25,458 nucleotides of DNA from NCBI GenBank assembly GCA_000934455.1, contig KN886024.1:9940-35397 (forward strand), given 5' to 3'. Positions 9,839-19,324 of this stretch are shown piece by piece (within the stretch, counting starts at the first letter, position 1; the number at the start of each line of letters is the position of its first letter). The notes under the pieces were generated by a model, which saw only the letters and a program-made list of their open reading frames with translations, searched no databases and was not told the DNA's origin. The translations under genes and the position numbers were made by a program. Source of the stretch: Apostichopus parvimensis (Eukaryota; Echinodermata; Holothuroidea; Aspidochirotida; Stichopodidae).

Positions 9839-12800
9839 ATGGCCAGCAGAAGGGGAATAAAATTCATGAAAGTAGCCATTGGTTTTGCAGGAGGGTTTGG
9901 TTTATGTTCTGGTGTCGCTGTAGTTGCCAAAGTTAGAGAAAATGGAAATTCCAAACCGAGTCTTCTTCCAACTGCCTTAGCTGCTTCAATATTTTCGAGT
10001 GCCAACTTTGGCTCTTCGGGCACTGCTGGAAAAGAACGATCCCCCTCCCCGTCGGTTACATGGGACTTCAATTGGGATAGGTAAGTACATTAAATGGCAA
10101 TTTTAGTTTCAGAATGGTAAGACTTTACAGAAGCAGAGTATTGTTTAAAGTGCGTTTTGGGCATTTCGCATATCTAGTACACAATATGTTATGAACGCGA
10201 GATAACAACAAGACAACTAGTACTAGTAGTACTAGCATGGGCATATACTACTGTATGGCTACAGCTTTATTGAATTGAGGCTACTGAAGGTCCAGATTTC
10301 AGCAGATGCAAACTGTACAAGAAGCTACCTGCTGATCGAATACCCAAAACAATTCACAAGTTATTCATTGTCACATGTTAAGAAAGGAATTCCTCAACTC
10401 AGTTGCGATTCTAATGATGTATGAGTTTAAAATTCAGTCTCCGCTGATCAGTTTCTCAAAATATAAATTAAAAACGTAAGTGGCCTTGGCCTAAATGACA
10501 TAATGCAAAATATAGCAAAACACCCTGGCAACTAGACAATCATGTTATATGTGATCACTTTTATCTCTATATATTTTGCCAGTTGCCACATGCACTAGAT
10601 GTACAGTACAACCAATTTAACCAAATAAATTACTCAAACCTGTTTGATTTTCTTGTCCACAACAAAAGTAAAATGCCAGGTAATGAAATAAGTTTGGCTG
10701 GGAGAGGTCTAATTTGAAAATACTAGCAGAGACATTTTATAGTTTCAGGACAAAAGTATTTCTAGCTTATGTAAGTAATCAGTGGTGCAACTTAATATTT
10801 TGTATTCAGGCCATTTTGCTGCAGGCCCTTACTGTTTCCTTACTGCCTTAAGTTGAGTCTAAATTCTAACTTCAAAGTAAAATATTTATCTTGAAAATCA
10901 GAAATAATCAGTCTAAATTCTGACTTCAAAGTAAATTAGTTTTGATGAAAATCAGAAATCAGTTTCTTTATGTAACTTTCCTGTCAACTATAGTAACAGT
11001 TTTGATTGACCTGGAGTCCTAGTAACTTTTAGGCAATTTTTGTTTTGTTTTTTGTTGTTGAGCACTGTGTCCATATATATTGTTACTTTACTTACAATTA
11101 AGAATCAAACTTATGGTCCTGGCTCTATGACTAAAGTCTGGTGTACAATTCAACCAGAAATCTATGTTGGGGATTCGTTCCATTGCATTTATACAAAAAC
11201 CTGAATTACAGTTACCAATGTGTAGAATCTTTCTCCTTCATCTTGCAGGAGGGAGGCTAATTCTTTGATCCGATCAGAAACAGATGGGAAATTGCCTCAG
11301 GAGGAATTGAAAAAGTTAAAGCCCACAGCTACGAGACACATTTTCATGATCAGACATGGCCATTACTTCATAGATGGAGCTGAAGATGCTCAAAGAAAAC
11401 TTACCTTAAAAGGTAGCATATATCCCTTTAGTTGCCATGGGGATTGATAGTACAATTATTGTGTACTAGAAAGTTTTTACTAAGAGTCAACCAAATCTGT
11501 TGTTCATCTGAAACCTCTTTTCTTTTTCTCAATTATGAAGTAAAAGAGATAAAATGGCAACACTTCACTTGAATATTATTACTTGGGTGTGACAAAATGA
11601 CTAAGGAGTTGCCTTAAAGGAAGTACGTATATAAGGTTAAATGCAACTTAGGCGAGAATCAATTGATGTCCCCAGAACTCATTGAAAAGTCTTTTTTTCA
11701 GTTTGTGTTAATATGAAAACATCAGTAGCACACAGAGAATTGAAAGCTTGATATGATTTAATTTAATGTGTAAAAGTAAGTTGGCCTGACATTTTTGATC
11801 CTAGTAGGATCTTCTTCAGAGGCTAAATGACAAGTAACAGTAATAGCAGGGACAAAAACACGCACAGAATACAGACAGGTAATAACCATGGTGAACACAA
11901 ACAGATGTATGTAAGGGGATTAGTAGACAAGGGATGGAGATAAGAAAGAAAGAAACCAACAGGGCAAGAGGAGAGGTAGGAGATAAACAGTGGAGGGACA
12001 AAGAGGGGATTCAGGGAAGGGGATAGGGAATCAGCAGAGAGAGACTGTGGATGCAAAGCCTTCGCACCATTCAACCTAATGGGTTCCACATTCTAGGAAT
12101 GACATGACTAACTTTTCTTCTGTTCCTCCCCCCCCCCCCCCTGCCCCCCCCCCCGCCTTATCACTCCTCTTATCATAGCTTTCTTCCACCTTTTTTTCTC
12201 CACATCTTTCTGTCTTTGTCCTTCTCTAGTTTATTCACTTTGTGTTCACCGTGCTCATTAACCTGTCTGTATTCTGTGTGTGTTTTTGTACCTTCTGTTA
12301 CTGTTACTTGTCATTTAGCCTCTGAAGAAGATCCTGCTAGGATTGAAATGTCAAGCCAACTTACTTTTACACATTCTCTTACACAGGCTCTCCAGTGGAT
12401 AAGCAGTTTGCTTACAGTTTTATTTTATTATGATTTAATTTAGATATATATATAGATATCTGTTGAAGTGAATAGTGTTTCATATATTAAGATACAGTGA
12501 TATACTGTACTCACTGACCATGTACTGTATTGGTTGTATCTGACCTCTTCTTCTCATGTAACTCTCATATCTTTAAACCACTTGTAGGGTGTGAACAGGC
12601 AGTATTCACTGGTCATAGGTTAGCAGAGCTCAACTTCCCTTACACATTGATGTATAATTCAACAATGACCAGGGCTAGGGAAACGGCCGATATCATCGCT
12701 AAGCACCTACCAGAAGTACCGAGAGAAGAATGTTCCATGTTGAGAGAGGGTGCACCTATCAAACCTGAACCACCAGCTGGTCACTGGAAACCAGAGCTAA

Positions 12801-15454
12801 AGGTAGAAAATAAAATTACAGCATTTCTTTCTTTTTCATGTTTGCAAAGCAGCTGTCAATGTTGTTGTGCCTTTCTTGAGATCCCTTTTGTGGCCTGTGT
12901 TGTGCTTTTAAGACAATGTTCACAATGTGTTAAGACAGTGTTCGCAATGTCTCATACATACCACCACAAATAATTGAGTGGAAAATGTATGATTACTATC
13001 TTTGATTGACGTCACAATTAAGGTCACTATTTTTTTATCTGGAGCAAAAAAGGACAGTTTCAACTGCTCTCCTTTGTGGGAATAAATTGATTTTGAAGGG
13101 TACCAGCATGAAAAATGGTACCAGATTTTTAAACCTCAATACAGCATACATGTACACTATTACTCTGAAATACAATAAGTTTCATCTCACCAATGTCGCA
13201 ATGTGAATTGTAAGACAAGACAGTCAAATAGACTAATACTATTGACAATTTTCCTTCATGCCAGCAAGCTGTAGTATAGCTAGATGACCAAAGCATTGTC
13301 GTCATTGTGAGAGGTTTTTTTTCCAGATCTGCTTCAACTTGTACAAACTTACCTAAAATTCCAGACTTTTTTCTTGAAATTTAGTCAAGCTCACATATGG
13401 AGACAGAAAGAAGAAGAAATGTCAAGGGAATTCCGTATATAGGATAACCCTAGACACCACCTGTAGGATGATTGTTTATTTGTTGACTAACACATTAATC
13501 ACTGCATCACTTCCATAGCAGATATATACCTAGGTCTAGCATAAATTCAATACATCACCTTTGGACTGAAGTTGTTACCATGAAGACAAAGTTTGTAGTA
13601 ATCCAAAAGCAAGTGGATATGTTTTGAGCCATAGGTTTATAATATTTTAGTTGGGGGAATGCAACCAACTGTTAAAAAACCATTCTCTCTCAAATCAAAT
13701 CCTATCAGCAGTTTTATGAAGATGGTGCGAGAATTGAGGCTGCTTTCAGGAAGTACTTTCACCGTGCCGATGCTGATCAGGCTACAGATTCTTACGATGT
13801 CCTGGTCTGTCATGCCAATGTTATCAGATACTTTGTTTGCAGGTAAAAAACCAGTATTTAAAACCAATATATTTTTACTGTGCTCCTCCGCTCTTACCTG
13901 CTTGCACTCAACAGATATGTTTCTCTCCATCTACATAGCCTTCTAAATGGGTCATTTTGAGTGCTGCACCCCTATGATCCACCCCTTGTTCTAACGGTCG
14001 ACATCCGCACAATCGCGAATGTATAGTAACTGTCTGAAACTGCATTTAAAAGGCAGTTTTTTTTTATCGTAGCTACGTTTCATCTAATCTAATAGATATC
14101 ATTATATAGTTTATATTGATGACCAAGCTAAGAGATTTTAGTTAAAATAATTCAGTCTGCTTAACTGTGAATAATAAATAATAATAATAATAATAAATAC
14201 CATATTAAAGTGCTGTTATCATGAAATAAAACATGCTCAAGACCACTGTACAAAAGAACCAATACCTAGAATATAAAATTACCAAACTAAAGAAGACCTA
14301 AAAGTAATAACAACAGCAGTAAAAGTAAAAAAAATGATATAAGACAGGGTTATAAACCACAATAAAGAACATAAAAATATAAATATACATAAAAAACTGT
14401 GAAGGAACCAAACTGAATTTTGTGGGTTATGAGCAACCGTAATAGATGAGAGGTTTGCAGTTGTCCAATTTCCCAAGACTGCACAGTACCTTGTTGGATG
14501 CAAACTCTACCCTCAGTGGTTGCCCAACTGACAACCACTAAATTTGTTGAGGTAACCGCTTTGACAGCTATACATACATATATAACACATATACATATAT
14601 ACATACATATACATACATATATAACAGCTATACATACATAAATAAAATTTAAAAAACAGCTTTGTTATTCAGGTGACCTAAAGAGAAACTAAAAGAATAC
14701 CAAAGAAAATCTTTTAAAGTTTCATACAGTTATAAATAAATAATATCATCAGCGTTGTTTTTCATATGACCTAAATAAAAACTAAAGGTTATACCAAAGA
14801 CAATCTGTTCAAGTTTCAAACAGTTATAAATAAATAATATAATCATCGTTGTTATTCGTATGACCTAAATAAAAACTAAAGGTTTTACTAAAGACAATCT
14901 GTCAAAGTTTCTATCCTATAATCCCTTCAGGTAATACAAACTCCTCTTTGAATTGTTTTGTCTATTCAATTTGAATATAAATATAAATCAAATGTCTGAA
15001 TATAAATCAAATGTTGAATATAAATCAAATGTTTGATTGAATATAAATCATTGAATTGAATATAAATCAAATGTTATATACAATTGTTGTTGGAAAATGC
15101 TGTCAAAGACAAACGGAAGCGGTCAGTATGTTGTGAACTAGGATTGTTTTTGGAGAGAAATTGGGTGTGGGGGAGGGGGTGCCGAGGGGAAAGAGTAGCC
15201 TACAAGTGTTTAATTCTACATGTGACAATCATTTTGATAAGTCAAAGGTTCACCAATATATCACCTTTATTTGTCTTTCATTTTATATTTTTGGTCTTTC
15301 TAGAGCGATGCAGTTCCCTCCTGAAGCTTGGCTGAGGATGAGCTTGCATCACGGAAGCATAACGTGGATGAGTATACGTCCGAGTGGTCGGGTATCCCTC
15401 AGAACGCTCGGAGATGCGGGCCACATACCACCAGACAAACTCTCTGTATCTTAG
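9839..15454 (+). CDS. PGAM5: PGAM5 homologue, mitochondrial serine/threonine phosphatase
   Basis: Five coding exons are 9839-10080, 11249-11412, 12588-12802, 13709-13842 and 15304-15454 (TAG). Phases match throughout and give 301 aa (human about 289). PGAM5 is a phosphohistidine-fold Ser/Thr phosphatase of the mitochondrial membrane, acting in mitophagy and stress signalling (established). Residues 12-30 form the N-terminal membrane segment, glycine-rich as in the rhomboid-cleaved human protein. W75-D80 (WDFNWD) is the multimerisation motif that activates the phosphatase. The catalytic histidine is H117 in IRHG, supported by R164/R166 in TMTRARET, E189 in LREGAP and H242 in CHANVIRY. The C-terminus keeps RTLGDAG and PPDK. 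The usual phosphatase RHG is present where human PGAM5 has RHS. The start has context AAAATGG. It lies head-to-head with HGH1 and tail-to-tail with MED19. Confidence 0.95.
10855..10965 (+). repeat. Tandem duplication of about 55 bp in PGAM5 intron 1
   Basis: GTCTAAATTCT-ACTTCAAAGTAAA occurs at 10856 and again at 10911, each followed by a TGAAAATCAGAAAT segment. The rest of intron 1 (10081-11248) shows no other feature. Confidence 0.6.
11752..12442. mobile_element. Foldback element with 137-bp inverted arms and 14-bp target duplication
   Basis: The left arm 11765-11901 and right arm 12239-12375 are inverted copies of each other, well conserved along their length. Between them lie about 340 bases that are not inverted, including a poly-C tract (12128-12154). 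The 14-bp direct repeat TATGATTTAATTTA at 11752-11765 and 12429-12442 brackets the element and looks like a target-site duplication. Past the right arm is an AT-ending tail of about 53 bases. Inverted terminal copies, an extra tail and a variable-length target duplication resemble Penelope-like retroelements more than DNA transposons. No intact reverse transcriptase or endonuclease is present. It lies in PGAM5 intron 2. Confidence 0.65.
12322..12348 (+). other. Hammerhead-ribozyme-like core in the right arm of the foldback element
   Basis: CTGAAGA (12322-12328) fits the CUGANGA box. A 6-bp stem GATCCT/AGGATT (12330-12335 with 12339-12344, including one G-U pair) follows, then GAAA (12345-12348). 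One unpaired A lies between the first box and the stem, and stems I and III and the NUH cleavage site were not identified. In the left arm (minus strand, box at 11819-11813) the stem is perfect but the second box reads AAAA. Activity is unproven. Confidence 0.3.
14170..14198 (+). repeat. (AAT)n microsatellite
   Basis: A simple AAT/ATA triplet run within PGAM5 intron 4. Confidence 0.8.
14564..14645 (+). repeat. TACATA-type microsatellite within a 60-bp duplication
   Basis: ACAGCTATACATACATA occurs at 14564 and 14624, with TATACATA-type simple sequence between. It lies in PGAM5 intron 4. Confidence 0.75.
14661..14921 (+). repeat. 94-bp tandem repeat, nearly three copies
   Basis: GACCTAAA anchors copies at 14675, 14768 and 14862, each followed by AAACTAAA, CAAAGA-AATCT and AGTTTC words. 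It is AT-rich and lies in PGAM5 intron 4. Confidence 0.8.
14967..15077 (+). repeat. GAATATAAATCAAATGTT minisatellite
   Basis: At least four close copies of an 18-base AT-rich unit with small length changes. It is the fourth tandem array in PGAM5 intron 4 and ends about 230 bases before exon 5. Confidence 0.75.
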
Positions 15455-15654
15455 TGGTATAGAAATATGAAAGGCAAATCCTCTATATATATATGCACAA
15501 TTCATTTCTATGTACGGTAGAATGCCTTTTTTGCACCAGAGGTTAAGTCCATCACATTGAGGTTGTTGTTGATCAAAATGAGTTATTAATCTTCTTTTTG
15601 TTTTAAGTTGTGTTTGCCATTGTGCAGGATCAACAGATCTTACTTGGGAATCCA

Positions 15655-15660
15655 AATAAA
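15655..15660 (+). terminator. Candidate PGAM5 polyadenylation signal AATAAA
   Basis: This is the first AATAAA after the PGAM5 stop, about 200 bases downstream, giving a 3' UTR of ordinary length. Use is inferred from position only. Confidence 0.5.
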
Positions 15661-16048
15661 TAGAAAGAGATTGTTTTAGAAAACATTCATGCTCAGAGAC
15701 TCATTGCATTAAAATCTCATCAAGACTGTAGTGAAAGGGTTAAATGTGGTTTGTAATACACCAGAAATGTCTTTGGGATTCTGTATTCAATAATGAGCTA
15801 ATACTTTCTCCTGTTATAATCTATTGTATCTGAGCTATCATACATCATTCCAAAGTTTGAGATAGATGTGATAAATTATAAGGTTTTCTGATTACTTACA
15901 TTTTAACACTCGAGTTGAGTATGTAGTTCTTGTAAGTTATCATCCATTATAAGCCAAATATTAGAAGAGGTCGAGAATATTTTTAAAACACTCCGCAAAG
16001 ATTTCTAATACCAATTTTGATAATTATATGAACTAGTTACGGTAGTCT

Positions 16049-16205
16049 ATCGGTCATCAAGCCTGCCCATGAGAAGTAAGACGAAAGTCGATGTAAGGAT
16101 ACTGTTACATTGTTTGAACACAGGTAGTATAAGGTCATAAAGTCTGCTCATGAGAACACAAAAGTCAATATTACAATATTGTTATGTTGTTTGAATACAA
16201 GTTTA
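16049..16205 (+). repeat. Diverged 82-bp tandem duplication
   Basis: GGTCATCAAGCCTGCCCATG at about 16051 is echoed by GGTCATAAAGTCTGCTCATG at 16133. Each is followed by GAGAA, AAAGTC and TTGTTTGAA-ACA words. It lies in the PGAM5 3' flank. Confidence 0.6.
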
Positions 16206-17061
16206 GAAATATGATCAACAACCTAAACCAAAAAAGTTCCATTAAATTCAGCATTTTTTTTCCTTTTTCTCTCACCTTGCAACTTTGATGTCGTTGATCC
16301 CAACAATTTGGACATAAAGAAGTAACAAATTTGAATCTTTTCTCAGGATGAAAACTTCTGTGAGCAGTGTAAATTTTGCTTTGAGACTTCCTTCTTCCCC
16401 CCCTCCCCCACTTTTGTATTAATTATAACTTTTATTGTGATCCATATTTAGATATATTTTTTAAGTTTTACACCTTTCGTTTCTCAGTCATTTGATATGG
16501 ATGCACAACAAGAGTGCAAATTCCCTTCAAATTAAATAGCTGAAGGATGGATCAAAAGTACTGGTTTCAATCAGACTAAATTAATACTTCATGTCAATGT
16601 AATCATTTATTTAATTTAATGTATTTATTTGTAATTATTGACAACTCTTAGTTAGACATTATGGTGACCAGGATATATATATTTTGAGATCATCATATTT
16701 ATGAGTTTATGAGCTGGACAGACAAGGTCAGGCCCTCAAGGACAATTCTGTTGCCTGGCCCCCTTCATGCAATCTTCATGTTTTCCTCAAATATGTTACA
16801 GAAATATCTTAATTTTACATCATTTTTCATCCCATATGTTCCATGGTAAGCCCCATCAACTTAGCCCTAATCTGTCCCACACTCCCTTGCCTCTATGAAC
16901 ACAATTTTCTGGTACCGTTTACTTGGTACTGGTAGCTTTACAGTTTTTCTCTACCTTGTAAGAATTGATTTAAAGTTGTTGATCCTTGCATTTTATTGGC
17001 CCCACAAATTTAAAGATATGTAAATGGAAGTTTAGGAACTAAAAATATGAAAAGGAAATGT

Positions 17062-17433
17062 TTAAAGTGAGTGAAGACTCGCCCACAAAGAAACATCTGA
17101 TGCCAGTAATCTGACCTAGTTTCGAACAAGGTGTAACAGAAGTGTTAGACAGCACCATCGATCCCAGAAAATACACACACAGCTTGCTACTGTCGGTAAT
17201 TAGACACTAGTGCACAGTCAATACATGCAGCTACGGTCAATACCCACAACACAGTGTACATAGCAGCAATGGACATTTCAGGTCAAGATAAAAGATAAGA
17301 ATTAAGGTATCACGTTTCATTACTGTCTGCATTTTGTAGCGACGAGAAAAAAACTTCACTTGCAAGCAAGGGAAAGTTAACTTTTTTTAGGGGGGGGGGG
17401 GACATGGTTTGGGCGAGTCTTCAATGCCTTTAA
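17062..17433. mobile_element. piggyBac-like MITE with TTAA flanks, about 370 bp
   Basis: TTAA at 17062-17065 and 17430-17433 bracket inverted ends AGTGAGTGAAGACTCGCCCA and AGGCATTGAAGACTCGCCCA (opposite strand), which agree at 17 of 20 positions. A TTAA target duplication is the hallmark of piggyBac-superfamily insertions. The interior has no open transposase frame and includes a run of 12 G (17390-17401) near the right end, so this is a non-autonomous copy. Confidence 0.65.
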
Positions 17434-18320
17434 GATAGGGAGATAATCTCTTGATCTCAAATAGGACAGGCTAACTTCATAGCAGATGGGGGTGGGAGGG
17501 TTCAGGATATGGCAGTGGTGAGAAGATTTTTAATGGTGAATTATTAATACTTGTTTGGATTAATATTTATCTTTGCAACAGCTATCCATAACAACTGCCA
17601 TCTTGTGTATTTATGATTCATGGGTAAACATTTTCTGGACAGGAATGACAATAAGGCAATAAATATTAAATCTCTATGACATTGTTTCTCTCTTTTTATA
17701 TTTTACATATTTACATAAATCATTGAATATGCATGATTAGCGAAACCACTACAAAGCCTTCGCATCCAGTAGCACAAACTGAGATGTCAAAATAACTCTA
17801 ATCTGTATGAGTGAGAAACACAACTTTGTAGATTTGTGACAGATTTTTCACTAATTTCAGAACTGATGACTGAGTCATTATGACTGTTCAACTGTATTTG
17901 AGATATATGAAAATCTGAAATCTCGATGGGTCACATCGTACAGAAACATTCTTGCTATGCTATAATGCAGTGTTTTTTATCACACCCTGCAGATGGGATA
18001 AGGATATGCTTCATATTTCTTTCAAAATGTGGGGAAGATAATCTGGGATGTGTTCAGAAGCTGATGTAGATCAATGACCTCTCACAATATCCAAAATAAA
18101 ATATACCAAATAAAAGAATTTCAAATATGGTCTCCTATAAAATTGAATCCTCATTTAACCCAAATATTGCTTTACTGCCAACTCTGAGAATGTGTCCCCA
18201 CAACACAGAATTTAAGTGGTTTATATGGCTATCCTCAACCTCTTTGGACAGTATTGTTGGTCACAAAGCCCAGGATGGATCAGTACCTCTGAAAACTGAA
18301 CAGCATTGTCAACTTCATGT

Positions 18321-18690
18321 AGCTGGTTGCTGTACATAGTAGCTGGTTACCATACATATTAGCTGGTTGCCATACATAGTAACTGGTTGCTGTACATAGT
18401 AGCTGGTTGCCATACATAGTAGCTGGTTGGAGTACATAGTAGCTGGTTGCCGTACATAGTACCTGGTTGCCGTACATAGTACCTGGTTGCCCTACACAGT
18501 AGCTGGTTGCTGTACATAGTAGCTGCTTGCCATACATAGTAGCTGCTTGCTGTACATAGTAGCTGATTGCCATACATAGTAGCTGCATGCCATACATAGT
18601 AGCTGGTTGCTGTACATAGTTGCTGTACATAGTAGCTGCTTGCTGTACATAGTAGCTGGTTGCTGTACATATTAGCTGGTTGGAGTACAT
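18321..18690. repeat. 20-bp minisatellite, about 18.5 copies
   Basis: The unit AGCTGGTTGCYRTACATAGT repeats in strict 20-base register from 18321, with one partial 13-base copy at about 18621. Variants cluster at positions 2, 6-7 and 10-12. Because 20 is not divisible by three, the peptide pattern recurs every 60 bases, and two minus-strand frames stay open throughout. These are artefacts of the repeat. It lies about 640 bases beyond the MED19 stop. Confidence 0.95.
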
Positions 18691-19324
18691 ACCCATATTC
18701 CACTTTTCATCAAAATTCACTCAAATTTTTACTGCAGCAATATTTGGTACAAAGATTTCCTTTCTATCTGAAAAGGAAATAACTACCTAAAGCTTATAGC
18801 AGTACCAACTTCAGCCCGATTCTTATATGCAAAGTAGGCAAGGCAAGATACCTCCATTATCATGGGTGTGATATGTCAATGGAACGAGTCGATGCTTCGT
18901 TTTGAAAAAGTAACAGACTTCCAAGATCATTTACGACATTGGAACGACAAGCAAGTTCATGTTCAGAGTGTCTCCAACGGTGAGAGAAGTTCATCTGCAG
19001 TACCATTGGCTACTTAAATGTACTGGGAAGAGATGATTATTAAACGCTTCCCTTCCGTTATTTCACATATATCGAATCCATTCACAATACTCGACAATCC
19101 TCATGACCAAACAGACAGTTCTGCTTCAATACTCTTCCAGAAGACCTTTTGTAATTCTAATAAAATGCTTTCTTGACACAAGTACATTCAGTCCACATAA
19201 AAGCATCACCATGATCAACAACCAGATACCACGTTCCAAGTTTTCTCCTTCGAGCATCTGTCAGAAGGCATCTAAGAAAACATCGGACAGAGGGATGTAT
19301 TTTACAATAGCCTATTGTAGTTTA

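Larger units (their letters stand above)
15661..19324. other. Intergenic region between the 3' ends of PGAM5 and MED19
   Basis: No convincing gene lies on either strand. It holds a diverged 82-bp duplication, a piggyBac-like MITE and the 20-bp minisatellite, listed separately. The rest is AT-rich, with short frames lacking similarity to known families. No clear AATAAA for MED19 was found on the minus strand between 18700 and 19325. Confidence 0.6.

Noticed and set aside
11823-12089. Hydrophobic 88-codon minus-strand frame that looked like a membrane protein
   Set aside because: It lies within the foldback element and reads low-complexity pyrimidine-rich sequence on that strand. There are no family motifs.
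12803-12973. C-terminal extension of the plus-strand frame after PGAM5 exon 3
   Set aside because: It reads through a good donor (AAAG|GTAGAA at 12803) into intron. The conserved protein continues in exon 4 at 13709 in matching phase.
18280-18720. Two overlapping minus-strand frames rich in Tyr, Gln and Cys
   Set aside because: Both are translations of the 20-bp minisatellite in different frames. The simultaneous openness of two frames is an artefact of the repeat.
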